From Spirochaetaceae bacterium (GTDB lineage Bacteria; Spirochaetota; Spirochaetia; Treponematales; Rectinemataceae): a stretch of 47,845 nucleotides of DNA. Where the stretch lies: positions 1-47,845 of the forward strand of contig JANXYO010000086.1 in assembly GCA_025356015.1 (NCBI GenBank), written 5' to 3'. Numbering within the stretch: the first letter of the stretch is position 1; each line of letters opens with the position of its first letter. The translations under genes and the position numbers were made by a program. Below, piece after piece: positions 22,132-30,565 of the stretch. The notes beneath the pieces are model-generated. The model was not told where the DNA came from. It saw only the letters and a list, made by a program, of their open reading frames with translations, and searched no databases.

Positions 22132-23358
22132 CTAGCCTATCACGAAGGCCAGGTCGCCCTCTGCGATGATGTGGTCGCTCTTGGGCGCGAGGTGGACGGC
22201 GCTGCCCGCCGAGGCGGCAGCCGCGAGGTCGACCTCGGCCTCCATGAACTTGCGCTTGATGAAGGTGTCGATCGCGCTTGTGTTGTCCGAGAGGAGGTCG
22301 TCGAGGGAGACGCCCTTCTGCTCCGACAGGAGCCCCACGAGGACGCCCTTGCCGTTCGCGATGAACCAGGTCGAGGCTTCTGCGAAGGTCTTCCCGACCA
22401 GGGCCGCGGGAAGTGGGGCTTCCTTGAGGCGGGGGCCGGGGCCGGGGGAGAGGAGGGCGCGCGCGGCCCGGGGCAGGCCCTTGGAGACCGAGGCGGCCGA
22501 GAGGACATAGCCCGAGAACTCGCCATTGATGACGATGTTCTCGACCTTGGCCCGCCTCAGGTGCTGCTCGCTCTCGGGCCGGAGGATCTCTGCGCTGACC
22601 GAGATGTCGGGATTGTCGGAACGCACAGCGAGGCAGCCGAGGATGGTGCGCTCGTCGGCGTTGGCGAAGCTGTTGTCGCCCGAGGAGTCGGGCACGATGA
22701 CGCAGGCGACCGCGGTCTTGATCGAGGCGCGCTTGAGGACAGCCTCCTGGGTGAAGTCGCCGCGCACGAAACGCAGGTCCAGGGAGGGGAAGCGCGCCTT
22801 CGCGGCGTCGAAGGCCTCGACCTCCATCCAGTTGACGAGGACGACGGCGAATCCACCCGAGCCCTCGACGCTCTCGAGGTCACGGAGGATAGCCTCGGCA
22901 TTGGGGTTCCAGCCGCAGATGATGAGTTGATTCTTCAGCTTGAGGTCCTGCAAGCCCTTACCCTCCCGTATCCTTCGTTCGACGAAGATCGATGCCACCG
23001 TACCTGAGATGAGGGCCGTGAGCACGATGCTCGTCAGGATCGTGGCGATGGCCAGGAGCCGCCCGAGGACGGTGACAGGGTACTTGTCCCCGTAGCCCAC
23101 CGTCGCGACGGTGACGACAGCCCACCATATCCCGTCGAAGAGGTTCTGGAAGCCCGTGTCGCCGCCGGTCTTCTCGGCGACGAAGACGAAGATGGCCGCC
23201 ACAAGGACGAGGGCGCCGAGGAAGCCGAAAAGGGTCAGGATGCCCGAGGTCGCTATGTCCTTGAAGAAGAGGCGGATTCCCTTGAGCTTCGACTCGACCC
23301 ATTCGGCCGCTCGTCTGGAAACACTGGCGCGGCGCTTGCCTGCGCTGTCGTGGATCAT
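22132..23358 (-). CDS. Two-TM potassium channel with RCK domain (MthK/Kch type)
   Basis: A 408-residue channel. Residues 40-62 and 97-125 form the two membrane helices; between them lies the pore helix and selectivity filter TVATVGYGD (83-91). A cytosolic RCK/TrkA-N domain follows, opening with QLIICGWNPNAEAILRDL, the Gly-x-Asn-type nucleotide-binding turn seen in MthK, and continues with a second RCK-like half. Four subunits would make a K+ pore gated by ligand or Ca2+ binding to the RCK ring. The start at 23356-23358 follows AAGGGGA; upstream in-frame ATGs would add a non-conserved tail. It is first in an operon with the CNBD protein and a secreted protein; a strong hairpin lies in its leader. 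Confidence 0.9.
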   Translation of the reverse strand: MIHDSAGKRRASVSRRAAEWVESKLKGIRLFFKDIATSGILTLFGFLGALVLVAAIFVFVAEKTGGDTGFQNLFDGIWWAVVTVATVGYGDKYPVTVLGRLLAIATILTSIVLTALISGTVASIFVERRIREGKGLQDLKLKNQLIICGWNPNAEAILRDLESVEGSGGFAVVLVNWMEVEAFDAAKARFPSLDLRFVRGDFTQEAVLKRASIKTAVACVIVPDSSGDNSFANADERTILGCLAVRSDNPDISVSAEILRPESEQHLRRAKVENIVINGEFSGYVLSAASVSKGLPRAARALLSPGPGPRLKEAPLPAALVGKTFAEASTWFIANGKGVLVGLLSEQKGVSLDDLLSDNTSAIDTFIKRKFMEAEVDLAAAASAGSAVHLAPKSDHIIAEGDLAFVIG

Positions 23359-23375
23359 CCTTGAGGTCCCCTTGG

Positions 23376-23411
23376 TTTCAGGGTCCCAGGGGCATGCCCT
23401 GGAAACTGAAA
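23376..23411 (-). promoter_or_regulatory. Nested inverted repeat in the potassium channel leader
   Basis: An inner stem CCAGGG/CCCTGG (23386-23391, 23397-23402, 5-base loop) is enclosed by TTTCAG (23376-23381) and CTGAAA (23406-23411). On the minus-strand mRNA this ends a few bases before the AAGGGGA that sets the start, so it could be an operator or a translation-modulating hairpin. Confidence 0.5.
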
Positions 23412-23493
23412 GCATTCCCGTCGTCATCCTTACTATCGGCGCACGGCACGGCAGCCTTGCGTGTTTTCGGCTCCCCCTTGAGGGCCCTCCGGC

Positions 23494-23521
23494 TTCACCC
23501 GCGCGTGCCCGGGCGTATAAG
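23494..23521 (+). promoter_or_regulatory. Candidate promoter for the RluA-type gene (leaderless layout)
   Basis: TTCACC (23494-23499), 16 bases, TATAAG (23516-23521), then 8 bases to the ATG at 23530. No Shine-Dalgarno is seen; transcription would begin at the start codon. Confidence 0.5.
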
Positions 23522-23529
23522 ATGGGTCA

Positions 23530-24375
23530 ATGCCAGTCCATTTCGAGATCGACGCCGAGCCCAGCCTGGTAGTCGCCGATGAGAGCATCATAGTGGTGAG
23601 GAAGCCGTGGAGGATGCACACGGCCCCCCTGCCCAGGCCGGAAGGCCGCGCCGAGGGGAGCAGGACGAGCCTGTGCGACTGGGTGTTCGACCGCTTCCCC
23701 GATGCCGCTGCGGCGTCGGCGGGTTCGGATCGGCGGCTCCCCGGCGAGGGGGGCCTCATCCACAGGCTTGATTTCGAGACCTCGGGCCTTGTCCTCTTTG
23801 CCCGAAGCCCCGCTTCCCTTGCCTTCCTGATCGCCGAGCAGGACAGGGGGGGGATCTCCAAGGAATACCTTGCGCGCTGCGGAGCCACGGAGTCGTTTTC
23901 CCCGGAAGGCTCAAGGCCGCCGCGGGTCGCGCCCTCGGGCATCCCCGGGCCAGGCTGGAGCCGGGCGCTCAGCCGGGCCCTTGGGGGCGAGGCCCTTGAG
24001 GTGGCCGCCCTCATCGACCATTTCGGGGCCCTTGGGGCTTTTGCCCTCATCGAGGGCCGCTTCAGGCCCTTCGGTCCTGGAGCGCGGCGCGTCGCCTGTC
24101 TGGCCGCCGGCTTTGAGGGCCGATCTGGGGCCACGAAGGAGCTCTATTCCACGGCCCTGGCAGGCGCCCTTGCGGTTGGCGGCGAGCTCGAGCTAAGGGT
24201 CCGCCTGGCCTCGGGCTTCCGCCACCAGGTGCGCGCCCACCTCGCGTGGATTGGCTTTCCCATACTCGGGGACGCTCTTTATGGGGACCGGGAGGCCGGA
24301 AGGCTCCATCTGCACGCGGCGAGGCTCGAGTTCAGGCACCCGAGGGACGGAGAGCCTCTTGTGGTCGAGGGCTGA
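23530..24375 (+). CDS. RluA-family pseudouridine synthase
   Basis: A 281-residue protein of the RluA group, which converts uridine to pseudouridine in rRNA or tRNA. The catalytic motif is GGLIHRLDFETSGLVLFAR, containing the HRLDxxTSG signature with the active-site Asp, and the C-terminal RNA-binding motif is LASGFRHQVRAHLAWIG with ILGDALYG. There is no S4 domain. Residues about 125-190 form an unusually long Pro/Gly-rich variable region between the two motifs. The exact target cannot be assigned, as family members differ (RluA, RluC, RluD, TruC types). It is divergent from the channel operon and probably leaderless; the next gene follows after 39 bases. Confidence 0.9.
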   Translation: MPVHFEIDAEPSLVVADESIIVVRKPWRMHTAPLPRPEGRAEGSRTSLCDWVFDRFPDAAAASAGSDRRLPGEGGLIHRLDFETSGLVLFARSPASLAFLIAEQDRGGISKEYLARCGATESFSPEGSRPPRVAPSGIPGPGWSRALSRALGGEALEVAALIDHFGALGAFALIEGRFRPFGPGARRVACLAAGFEGRSGATKELYSTALAGALAVGGELELRVRLASGFRHQVRAHLAWIGFPILGDALYGDREAGRLHLHAARLEFRHPRDGEPLVVEG

Positions 24376-24377
24376 CG

Positions 24378-24406
24378 TTGCTTTTTGCCACGGCATGGAC
24401 TAGGCT
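24378..24406 (+). promoter_or_regulatory. Candidate promoter for the 573-residue unknown protein (leaderless layout)
   Basis: TTGCTT (24378-24383), 17 bases, TAGGCT (24401-24406), then 8 bases to the ATG at 24415. The -10 is weak, but no Shine-Dalgarno precedes this start either. Confidence 0.35.
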
Positions 24407-24414
24407 AAGATTTA

Positions 24415-26136
24415 ATGCCTGAGCGATCGATTTTCGACAACCTGGTGTCCCAGCTCTCGATGCACGAGCGCAGGGAGCTCCTGGACCAGCTGGCCCGGAG
24501 GTCACCGGTCTCGCAGGAACCCCTGTACGCCAACGACTCAAAGCCCGGCCCCGAGTCCCAGGACTACGTGGCGAGGGTGGAATCGCTCGGCCTCATTCCC
24601 CGGCTGATACTCTTCCTTAGGGGCCTTTTCACCGGCAGGAGTCATGAGGCCATTCTGAGGGCCGACGACTTAAGGGAGATCGCCCGCAAGGTGGAGCCGC
24701 GCTTCCCCGGCCTCGTCGACACCCGACGCGGCTTTCTCCTCAAGGGCTTCGCCGACGAGCTCAGAAAGCTCAGGGACTCGGCCCGATTCTTCTACGAGGC
24801 CCTTGACCGGAGCGTCGAGAAGGACAGGCCCTCTTTCTATGCCTTCCTCGCCTCCATGCAGCTCCCCGAGGTCCACGCCCGGCTCATGGAGAAGACCGAC
24901 CCCTCGCGCATCGAGCTCGAAAAGCCACAGTGCACCGAGGCCGAGATGCGCTCCTTCTCGATCTATGCCTTCGACGAGGCCTTTGCCGAGCTTCCCGAGG
25001 ATGGCAGGCGCGCCATGTACCACGATGTCCGCTGCCTCCTCTTCCTGAAGCGCCTGTCCGGCTTCCTCTTCGATCGCCTCCTGGCCTCCTTCCGCGCCGG
25101 CGGCTCCACCCTGAGCATCGAGTCGGCTTCCGTCGACGAGGTGCGCGACCTCCTCTTCGACCTGGGCGACATCCTCTTCTCGATGGCCTCTCCTCCCTCG
25201 GGCTCCCTCATGTCCGCTCTCTTCGTCTTTGTGGAGCGGGACGAGATAGCGAAGCCCGAGAGCGACGCCGAAAAGGTGGTCGGGAGCGACCTCGCCAACG
25301 CAGAGGCCGCCATGGGCAGGATCAGGGACTTCTTCAACCGTGTGCCCTTTGCCGACATCCTGTGCATCGTCTCGGGCGATCCGGGCTACTCCCCCAGGGA
25401 GCTCGCGGGGGGAGAGGACTGGCTGGCCATCTACAAGGCCTTCTGGCGCGACCGCATGGAACGGCAGCTCGAGCAGTGGCTCGTCGAGCGAAAGATGCGA
25501 GAGCTTTCCGCCGAGGTAGAGCGCTTCATCGGCAAGCCGGGGCCCGTGATCCTGCCCCACATTTCCCGCGAGGGCCGGTCGGACACGCCCCCCGTCCGCC
25601 ACCAGGCTGCCCTGAGCTTCCTTGACGGATTCTTCAGGGGACCATTCCTCAGGGAGCTCGCCCGGCCCTTGAAGATCCTCCTGGTCGACGGGGACTTCTA
25701 CCGCAAGGACAACCAGATCGAGTTCACCGACGCCTGGGACGTCCTCTTCCATCTCGCCGAGACCGTGTCGACCTTTGATGCCCGCCTCACCCCCGAGGGG
25801 GAATTCGGCTCGGCCTGGTCGCTCGCGAACGCCGAGATCGCGCCCTTGAAGCTCAAGCAGAGGAGGACACAGAATCTCGTGCAGAGCGTCAACGACGAGG
25901 CCGAGAGGATAATCCGGAGGGCGGGCAGGGCGATGAGGACCATGGTCGAGATAATACGCGGGATCATGAAGGGCGAGGCGGGCGGCAAGTACGATTCCCT
26001 CGTCAACCTCTCCTACCTCGACGGGAGGAGCAACAAGGAATACCTGCGCAGCCTCGAGCAGGCAAAGGACAAGTGCGAGCGGGCCTACGGGCTTCTGTCC
26101 GCCCTGACCGGTCTCGACCTGGGCCAGGAAGAGTGA
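24415..26136 (+). CDS. Conserved-looking cytoplasmic protein of unknown function
   Basis: A 573-residue soluble protein without signal or membrane segments. It opens SIFDNLVSQLSMHERRELLDQL, has a short hydrophobic RLILFLRGLF patch near residue 63, and a long helical body with motifs such as PVILPHISREG, LARPLKILLVDGDFYRKDNQ (about 415-435) and NLVQSVNDEAERIIRRAGRAM near the C-terminus. Overall it resembles a spirochaete-restricted family of unknown function (possibly DUF5312 of treponemes), but this match is from memory and not tested. It is followed after 3 bases by the pgeF-like gene, so the two are probably one operon. No enzymatic motif is apparent. Confidence 0.75.
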   Translation: MPERSIFDNLVSQLSMHERRELLDQLARRSPVSQEPLYANDSKPGPESQDYVARVESLGLIPRLILFLRGLFTGRSHEAILRADDLREIARKVEPRFPGLVDTRRGFLLKGFADELRKLRDSARFFYEALDRSVEKDRPSFYAFLASMQLPEVHARLMEKTDPSRIELEKPQCTEAEMRSFSIYAFDEAFAELPEDGRRAMYHDVRCLLFLKRLSGFLFDRLLASFRAGGSTLSIESASVDEVRDLLFDLGDILFSMASPPSGSLMSALFVFVERDEIAKPESDAEKVVGSDLANAEAAMGRIRDFFNRVPFADILCIVSGDPGYSPRELAGGEDWLAIYKAFWRDRMERQLEQWLVERKMRELSAEVERFIGKPGPVILPHISREGRSDTPPVRHQAALSFLDGFFRGPFLRELARPLKILLVDGDFYRKDNQIEFTDAWDVLFHLAETVSTFDARLTPEGEFGSAWSLANAEIAPLKLKQRRTQNLVQSVNDEAERIIRRAGRAMRTMVEIIRGIMKGEAGGKYDSLVNLSYLDGRSNKEYLRSLEQAKDKCERAYGLLSALTGLDLGQEE

Positions 26137-26139
26137 GCG

Positions 26140-26970
26140 GTGCGCCTGGTTGAGATCGTGCCGGGAGCCGAGGCTCTTGGCCGCCTCGTGTTCAGCTTCC
26201 CCAGGCCCAAGGAAGGGCCGGGGGCCCAAGCCAAGGCCGCGACCGCGGCCGCAGGGGAGCCGGGAGAGCCCCAGGCCCTGCTCTCCTTGAGGCCAGGCGG
26301 GAGCATGCGCTATCTCGAGGGGGTGGAGAACAGCCATCGAGACGGCTTTTTCCGCCAGGCAGGCGTCGACCCGGCAAGGGCGCTCGGCCTCACCCTCACC
26401 CATTCCCGCAGGATCCTCATTCCCGCCGACGCCGACGACCTGGCCCGCCTGGCCGCTGCCGCGGCCAGCGAGGGCGGGGCAGACGGCCTCGTCCTCAGGG
26501 ACAGGGCTCTGGTAGCCTTCATCACGGTGGCCGACTGCATGCCGATCTGGATCCTCGACAGGGCCTCTGGCGCCTTTGGTGTCCTGCACTCCGGTTGGAA
26601 GGGCACGGGCATCCTCTCGACGGCCGTCGCCGAGCTCGCCTCGAGCTTCGGTACAAAGCCCTCTGACATCTCGGCCATCTTCGGGCCTGCGATCGGCAAC
26701 TGCTGCTACAATGTGGAGGAGGACAGGGCTGCCTCCTTCCGCTCCGAGTTCGGCGAGGGCAGCGCCGAGCTCCGCGGGGGACGCTGGCACATCGACCTTC
26801 GCGTGGCCAACCTGGGCCTCGCGGCCCGGCTTGGCATCGGCTCCGTCCTCTCTGTCAAGGCCTGCACCTACTGCGACAGCCGCTTCGGCTCATACAGGCG
26901 GGAGGGTCCTGGGGCTTTCACCCGCATGGTCGCGGCCTGCGGGCTGTTCCCGCGCCAGGAGGCCGGCTAA
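26140..26970 (+). CDS. pgeF: PgeF/YfiH-family protein (multicopper-oxidase-like fold, purine nucleoside phosphorylase)
   Basis: A 276-residue protein of the laccase-domain family (YfiH, LACC1). The metal-binding and catalytic motifs are clear: FITVADCMPIWILD, GVLHSGWKGTGIL (His), GPAIGNCCYNVEED (Cys pair) and CTYCDSRFGSYRREG. Members bind zinc and act on purine nucleosides (phosphorylase, deaminase) and in E. coli also edit peptidoglycan precursors that carry L-Ser. An N-terminal Ala/Gly-rich stretch (residues 25-45) is extra. It starts at a GTG after AGGAAG, 3 bases from the upstream stop, and is followed closely by an OmpA-like gene, which fits an envelope-related role. Confidence 0.9.
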   Translation: MRLVEIVPGAEALGRLVFSFPRPKEGPGAQAKAATAAAGEPGEPQALLSLRPGGSMRYLEGVENSHRDGFFRQAGVDPARALGLTLTHSRRILIPADADDLARLAAAAASEGGADGLVLRDRALVAFITVADCMPIWILDRASGAFGVLHSGWKGTGILSTAVAELASSFGTKPSDISAIFGPAIGNCCYNVEEDRAASFRSEFGEGSAELRGGRWHIDLRVANLGLAARLGIGSVLSVKACTYCDSRFGSYRREGPGAFTRMVAACGLFPRQEAG

Positions 26971-26984
26971 TCAGGCCTGGAGCC

Positions 26985-28352
26985 ATGCGGCCTGGGGCCC
27001 TCCTCGGCCTGGCATGCGCTCTCGCCCTGCCCATCGCGGCGCAGTCGGATGAGCCAGGGCCATGGCGTGTCCTCGAGCGCTCCGACTATTCCCGCTACAA
27101 GGACGGGCGCTACCTCGGCCACGTGTACCGTGAGGCCCGCGGATCCCTGGTGCCAGGCGAGTCCACTGTCGGGGGCAGGCTCTACCAGGGGGCCTTCCTC
27201 GTCCTCGAGGATACCCTGCGTGACCTGAAGTCGGTCGCGAAGCGCATAGACCGAGACGCCAGGACCTCCTTCGTCCTCTCCCCGGCTGGGGGCTTCCGCT
27301 TCCTTGAGGACGGAGGATATCCCTCCCTGCGAGGCCTTTCCCTGCCTCCGGCTGCCGCCGCACCCGGCGAGAGCTGGGTGGGTCCCGGTGAGCGCGTCCT
27401 CGATCTCGTAGATGGATCCTTCTTGAGGCTTCCCTTCCTCGCGGAGTACCGCCTCGTCGGTGATGGCAGCTATTCGGGCAGGCCGGCCCTGAAGCTTACC
27501 GCGAAGTTCGCGACCCGCTACCGCGCTCCCGCGAGCCCAGGCGCCTCGCTCTCAGCCTCGCCAGCGGCTCCGAGGGAGGCCACGGGGACCCACGACCTCG
27601 ACTTTGTCGTGGACGCAGGGAGACGGGAGATCGTCTTCGTGCGCGACCACTTTGATGAAACCTTCACCTTCGCCGACGGAAGCAGCGAGCGGCGCTCGGG
27701 CTTCACCCTCGTGTTCTTCACGGGGGCCACGGCCCTGGACAGGCCAGCGGCCAAGCGCAGCCTGGCTCTGGCCCTTTCGGGAGCCCTCTCCGCGGCCTCA
27801 GCCCAGGGAAGCGCCGGGCAGGTCAGCGGGCCGCAAAAGGCTCCCGCCCAGGCTTCGTCCCAGGAAGGGGCAGGCGGAGCCGCGACGCCTCTGGCTGAGG
27901 CTGGAGTAGGCACCACGCCTCCAGGAGCGGGACCCGGGCCTCTCATCGCGGGAGTCGACGATTCGGCCCTCGCGGAGACGAGCATCGACATAGCGAGCGC
28001 CCCTGCCGGCATCGTCTTGACCGTGAAGGACCTCCGCTTTGTCGCCGACTCGGACCAGATCCTCCCCTCGGAGCTCTGGCGCCTCGATGCCCTGGCATCA
28101 GCCCTCAAGGCCGTTCCCGACAGGAACCTTCTCGTCGAGGGGCACAGCGCGGCCACGGGCAAGCCTGAAGGCGAGCAGGAACTCTCCGAGAGGAGGGCGA
28201 AGCAGGTCGCCGATGCCCTCGTGGCGCGAGGCATCGAGAGCTCGCGCATAGCCTACCGTGGCTACGGCTCCTCGAGGCCGATCGGGTCAAACGACAACGA
28301 GGCGGGCAGGGCGAGAAACAGGAGGGTCGAGATCACGGTGCTCGACTATTGA
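26985..28352 (+). CDS. OmpA-family outer-membrane or periplasmic protein
   Basis: A 455-residue exported protein: signal peptide [17 protein letters not shown], a beta-rich N-terminal half (residues about 25-240; [20 protein letters not shown], then strands), a Gly/Ala/Pro-rich linker (about 265-325), and a C-terminal OmpA domain starting [20 protein letters not shown], with [11 protein letters not shown] and [18 protein letters not shown] and ending in ARNRRVEI. The OmpA domain binds peptidoglycan through meso-diaminopimelate or ornithine equivalents. The Asp and Arg positions of the usual NxxLSxxRA/R motif are present ([16 protein letters not shown]). The 5' half is unassigned. It follows pgeF after 14 bases with GGAG close to the ATG. 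Confidence 0.85.
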   Translation: MRPGALLGLACALALPIAAQSDEPGPWRVLERSDYSRYKDGRYLGHVYREARGSLVPGESTVGGRLYQGAFLVLEDTLRDLKSVAKRIDRDARTSFVLSPAGGFRFLEDGGYPSLRGLSLPPAAAAPGESWVGPGERVLDLVDGSFLRLPFLAEYRLVGDGSYSGRPALKLTAKFATRYRAPASPGASLSASPAAPREATGTHDLDFVVDAGRREIVFVRDHFDETFTFADGSSERRSGFTLVFFTGATALDRPAAKRSLALALSGALSAASAQGSAGQVSGPQKAPAQASSQEGAGGAATPLAEAGVGTTPPGAGPGPLIAGVDDSALAETSIDIASAPAGIVLTVKDLRFVADSDQILPSELWRLDALASALKAVPDRNLLVEGHSAATGKPEGEQELSERRAKQVADALVARGIESSRIAYRGYGSSRPIGSNDNEAGRARNRRVEITVLDY

Positions 28353-28401
28353 CCCAGAGCCATCGCCACATCAATGCATCATCACAGGGAGGTTGCGCGA
28401 C

Positions 28402-28749
28402 ATGGGTACACAGCTCAATCCGGCAAAGGTCACCACGGCACTCGAGCTGCCGGGCTTCAGGGTCATTCGGAATTTCGGTGTCGTGAGGGGGATCGTGGTC
28501 AGGTCGCGGAGCCTCATCGGCAATCTCGGCGCCGCCTTCCAGACCATCATGGGAGGCAACATCACCATACTTACGGAACTCTGCGAGAAGGCCCGCACCG
28601 AGGCCTTCGCCCTCATGCTCGAGCACGCCGAGGAGCTCGGCGCCAATGCTGTGATCTCCTTCCGCTACGATGCCACCGAGGTGATGGACGGGGTCACCGA
28701 GGTCCTCGCCTACGGGACCGCCGTCCTCGTGGAGCCGGCCGAAAGATAG
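28402..28749 (+). CDS. YbjQ/UPF0145 family protein
   Basis: A 115-residue small protein that forms a pentamer-like fold in known structures. The family pattern is clear: [20 protein letters not shown], then [20 protein letters not shown], and [13 protein letters not shown]. It is often annotated as a heavy-metal-binding domain, but its biochemical role is unproven. The start at 28402 was chosen over the longer overlapping frame because GGGAGG lies 9 bases upstream and homology starts there. It follows the OmpA-like gene by 49 bases, and a rho-independent-like hairpin ends the cluster. Confidence 0.9.
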   Translation: MGTQLNPAKVTTALELPGFRVIRNFGVVRGIVVRSRSLIGNLGAAFQTIMGGNITILTELCEKARTEAFALMLEHAEELGANAVISFRYDATEVMDGVTEVLAYGTAVLVEPAER

Positions 28750-28768
28750 GCGACGAGCCAAAGAAAAA

Positions 28769-28805
28769 GGGGCGAAAGCCCTGTCGGCCGCGCCCCTGTT
28801 GTTTC
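28769..28805 (+). terminator. Probable terminator after the YbjQ gene
   Basis: GGGGCG (28769-28774) pairs with CGCCCC (28791-28796) around a 16-base loop, followed by a T-rich TGTTGTTTCC run. It sits between two convergent genes. Confidence 0.5.
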
Positions 28806-28826
28806 CTGTTTGCCTCAGTCCTTGCT

Positions 28827-30554
28827 CTAGGCCAGGATGGCTTCCCTTGAGGGGCCCGAGAGCATCTCGCCTGCGAGGATCGCAGAGGCCAGGCCACGGG
28901 CGCGGGGGAGGTGCTCGGCCGTGTAGGCCCGCACGAGCTCGCGCTTGCGCTCCAGGGTGATGGCGTCTCGCAGGAGGAGCCAGGAATTGACCACGACGCA
29001 GCCCATCTCGACAAGGTCGGTGCCGAAGTAGTCGATGAGCTCGCGGTCCTTGTCCTTGAGCTCGTCGCAGCACTTCCTGAATAGGGCGGTCAGCTCCGAG
29101 AGCTCGGCCCTCACAGGAGCGAGGGCGCTGCCGTAGTCGAGGGCCTCCCACTCGTCTATGAGGACATCGAGTCCGCGGCCCACCATCTTGCCCAGGGCCG
29201 CGACGACCTGGAGCTGGCTCGTCCCCTCGTAGATGTTGGTGATGCGCACATCGCGGTAGTGCCTCTCGGCGTTGAACTCCCTCATGTAGCCAACGCCTCC
29301 GTGGATCTGCATGCCCTTGTAGCAGACACGGTTGCCCATCTCGGTGGCGTAGTACTTGCTCATGGGGGTGAGCATGTCGGCGAGGTTGGAGGCGCGCTTC
29401 TTCCTCGCGACGACTGCCGGATCGAGCGGGGCGCCCGCCGCGGCGAGCTCCTCCTGCTTCGCCTCGTAGGCCTTGAGGGCGTCTACCTGGCAGCTGGTCT
29501 CGAAGATGAGCGCGCGGGCGGCCTCGATCTCCCCCTTCATGGATATCAGCATGCGGGACACGGCGGGCAGGGTGCTGACCGGCTTTCCGAACTGCAGGCG
29601 CTCACCCGCGTAGCGCAGGGCCTCGCGGTATGCGGCCTCGGAGATGCCCAGGGCCTGGGCCGCGACGGCGAGGCGGGCACCGTTCATGAGGGCCATGGCG
29701 CAGCGCATGAGGCCAAAGCGCCGCTTGCCCACGAGGAGGGCCGGGGTATCGGTGTACTGCAGCTCGCAGGTGGGAGAGGAGTGGATGCCGAGCTTGTTCT
29801 CGATGCGGCGGATCTTCACGCTCTTGTCGCGCTCGACGAGGAACATCGATAGGCCGCGGGCGTCCTTGCTCCCTTCCTCGCTCCGCGCGAGGACGAGGTG
29901 GATGTGGGCGTTGCCGTTGGTGATGAAGCGCTTGACGCCGTTGAGCTTCCACTTCCCGGTGGCCTCGTCGAGGCTCGCCTTGGTCTGGACGGCCCCGAGG
30001 TCTGAGCCCGCGTCGGGCTCGGTGAGGACCATGGCCCCGAAGACCTCGCCCCTGGCGAAGCGCGGCAGGACGCGGGCCTTCATCTCATCGTCGCCGAACT
30101 CGCTTATGGTCGAGGCGATCTCCTGGAGGCCGAATATGGTCATGAGGCCGCCCTCGGCCCGCGAGACCATCTCGACCATGGCTTGGTAGACGGTCTCTGG
30201 CAGGTTGAGGCCCCCGTACTCCCAGGGGAGCATGGCGCCGAGGATCTCGGACTTCTTGAAGGCCTCGATGGCGGCCTGGGTGGCGGCCGCGTAGTCCACC
30301 TCGCCGTTGTGGAAGACCGCGCCCTCCTCGTCGGCCTCGGCTGCGCGGGGCGCTATCACGTTCGCGCAGATGTCGCCGAGGATACCGAGGATGAGGCGCC
30401 AGTTGTCCTGGGCGTCGGCGTAGTTGCGCGGGGCATTGGCGTATTTCGCGGCCGTGCTATAGCCCTTCTCCTTGAGGTCGACTATCGCGGAGAGTGCGGC
30501 GCCCTCCATGCGGAAACGGAGATCGGGGTTGTCGAGGTAAAAATTCTCTGCCAT
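28827..30554 (-). CDS. Acyl-CoA dehydrogenase (long form)
   Basis: A 575-residue flavoprotein with an N-terminal extension (YLDNPDLRFRME, typical of the long DmdC-like group), then the FAD and substrate motifs MVLTEPDAGSDLGAVQTKA and KRFITNGNAHI, the core helix segment CYKGMQIHGGVGYMREFNAE, and the catalytic Glu in NIYEGTSQLQV. A C-terminal extra domain of about 120 residues follows. It oxidises a CoA thioester at C2-C3 and gives electrons to EtfAB, whose genes lie directly upstream in the same operon. Chain length cannot be predicted. The start is supported by GGAGAGAAGG. Confidence 0.92.
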   Translation of the reverse strand: MAENFYLDNPDLRFRMEGAALSAIVDLKEKGYSTAAKYANAPRNYADAQDNWRLILGILGDICANVIAPRAAEADEEGAVFHNGEVDYAAATQAAIEAFKKSEILGAMLPWEYGGLNLPETVYQAMVEMVSRAEGGLMTIFGLQEIASTISEFGDDEMKARVLPRFARGEVFGAMVLTEPDAGSDLGAVQTKASLDEATGKWKLNGVKRFITNGNAHIHLVLARSEEGSKDARGLSMFLVERDKSVKIRRIENKLGIHSSPTCELQYTDTPALLVGKRRFGLMRCAMALMNGARLAVAAQALGISEAAYREALRYAGERLQFGKPVSTLPAVSRMLISMKGEIEAARALIFETSCQVDALKAYEAKQEELAAAGAPLDPAVVARKKRASNLADMLTPMSKYYATEMGNRVCYKGMQIHGGVGYMREFNAERHYRDVRITNIYEGTSQLQVVAALGKMVGRGLDVLIDEWEALDYGSALAPVRAELSELTALFRKCCDELKDKDRELIDYFGTDLVEMGCVVVNSWLLLRDAITLERKRELVRAYTAEHLPRARGLASAILAGEMLSGPSREAILA

Positions 30555-30565
30555 GTCCTTCTCTC

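Noticed and set aside
23433-23460. FliA-type promoter (GCCGATAG) before the potassium channel gene
   Set aside because: The -10 matches 7 of 8, but the -35 at 15 bases is only CAAG, and a channel gene is not an expected target.
24670-26790. A 706-codon open frame on the minus strand over the 573-residue gene and pgeF
   Set aside because: It lies antisense to two well-supported genes, is rich in His, Glu, Gly and Asp with no domain, and is what a GC-rich codon pattern gives in the opposite frame.
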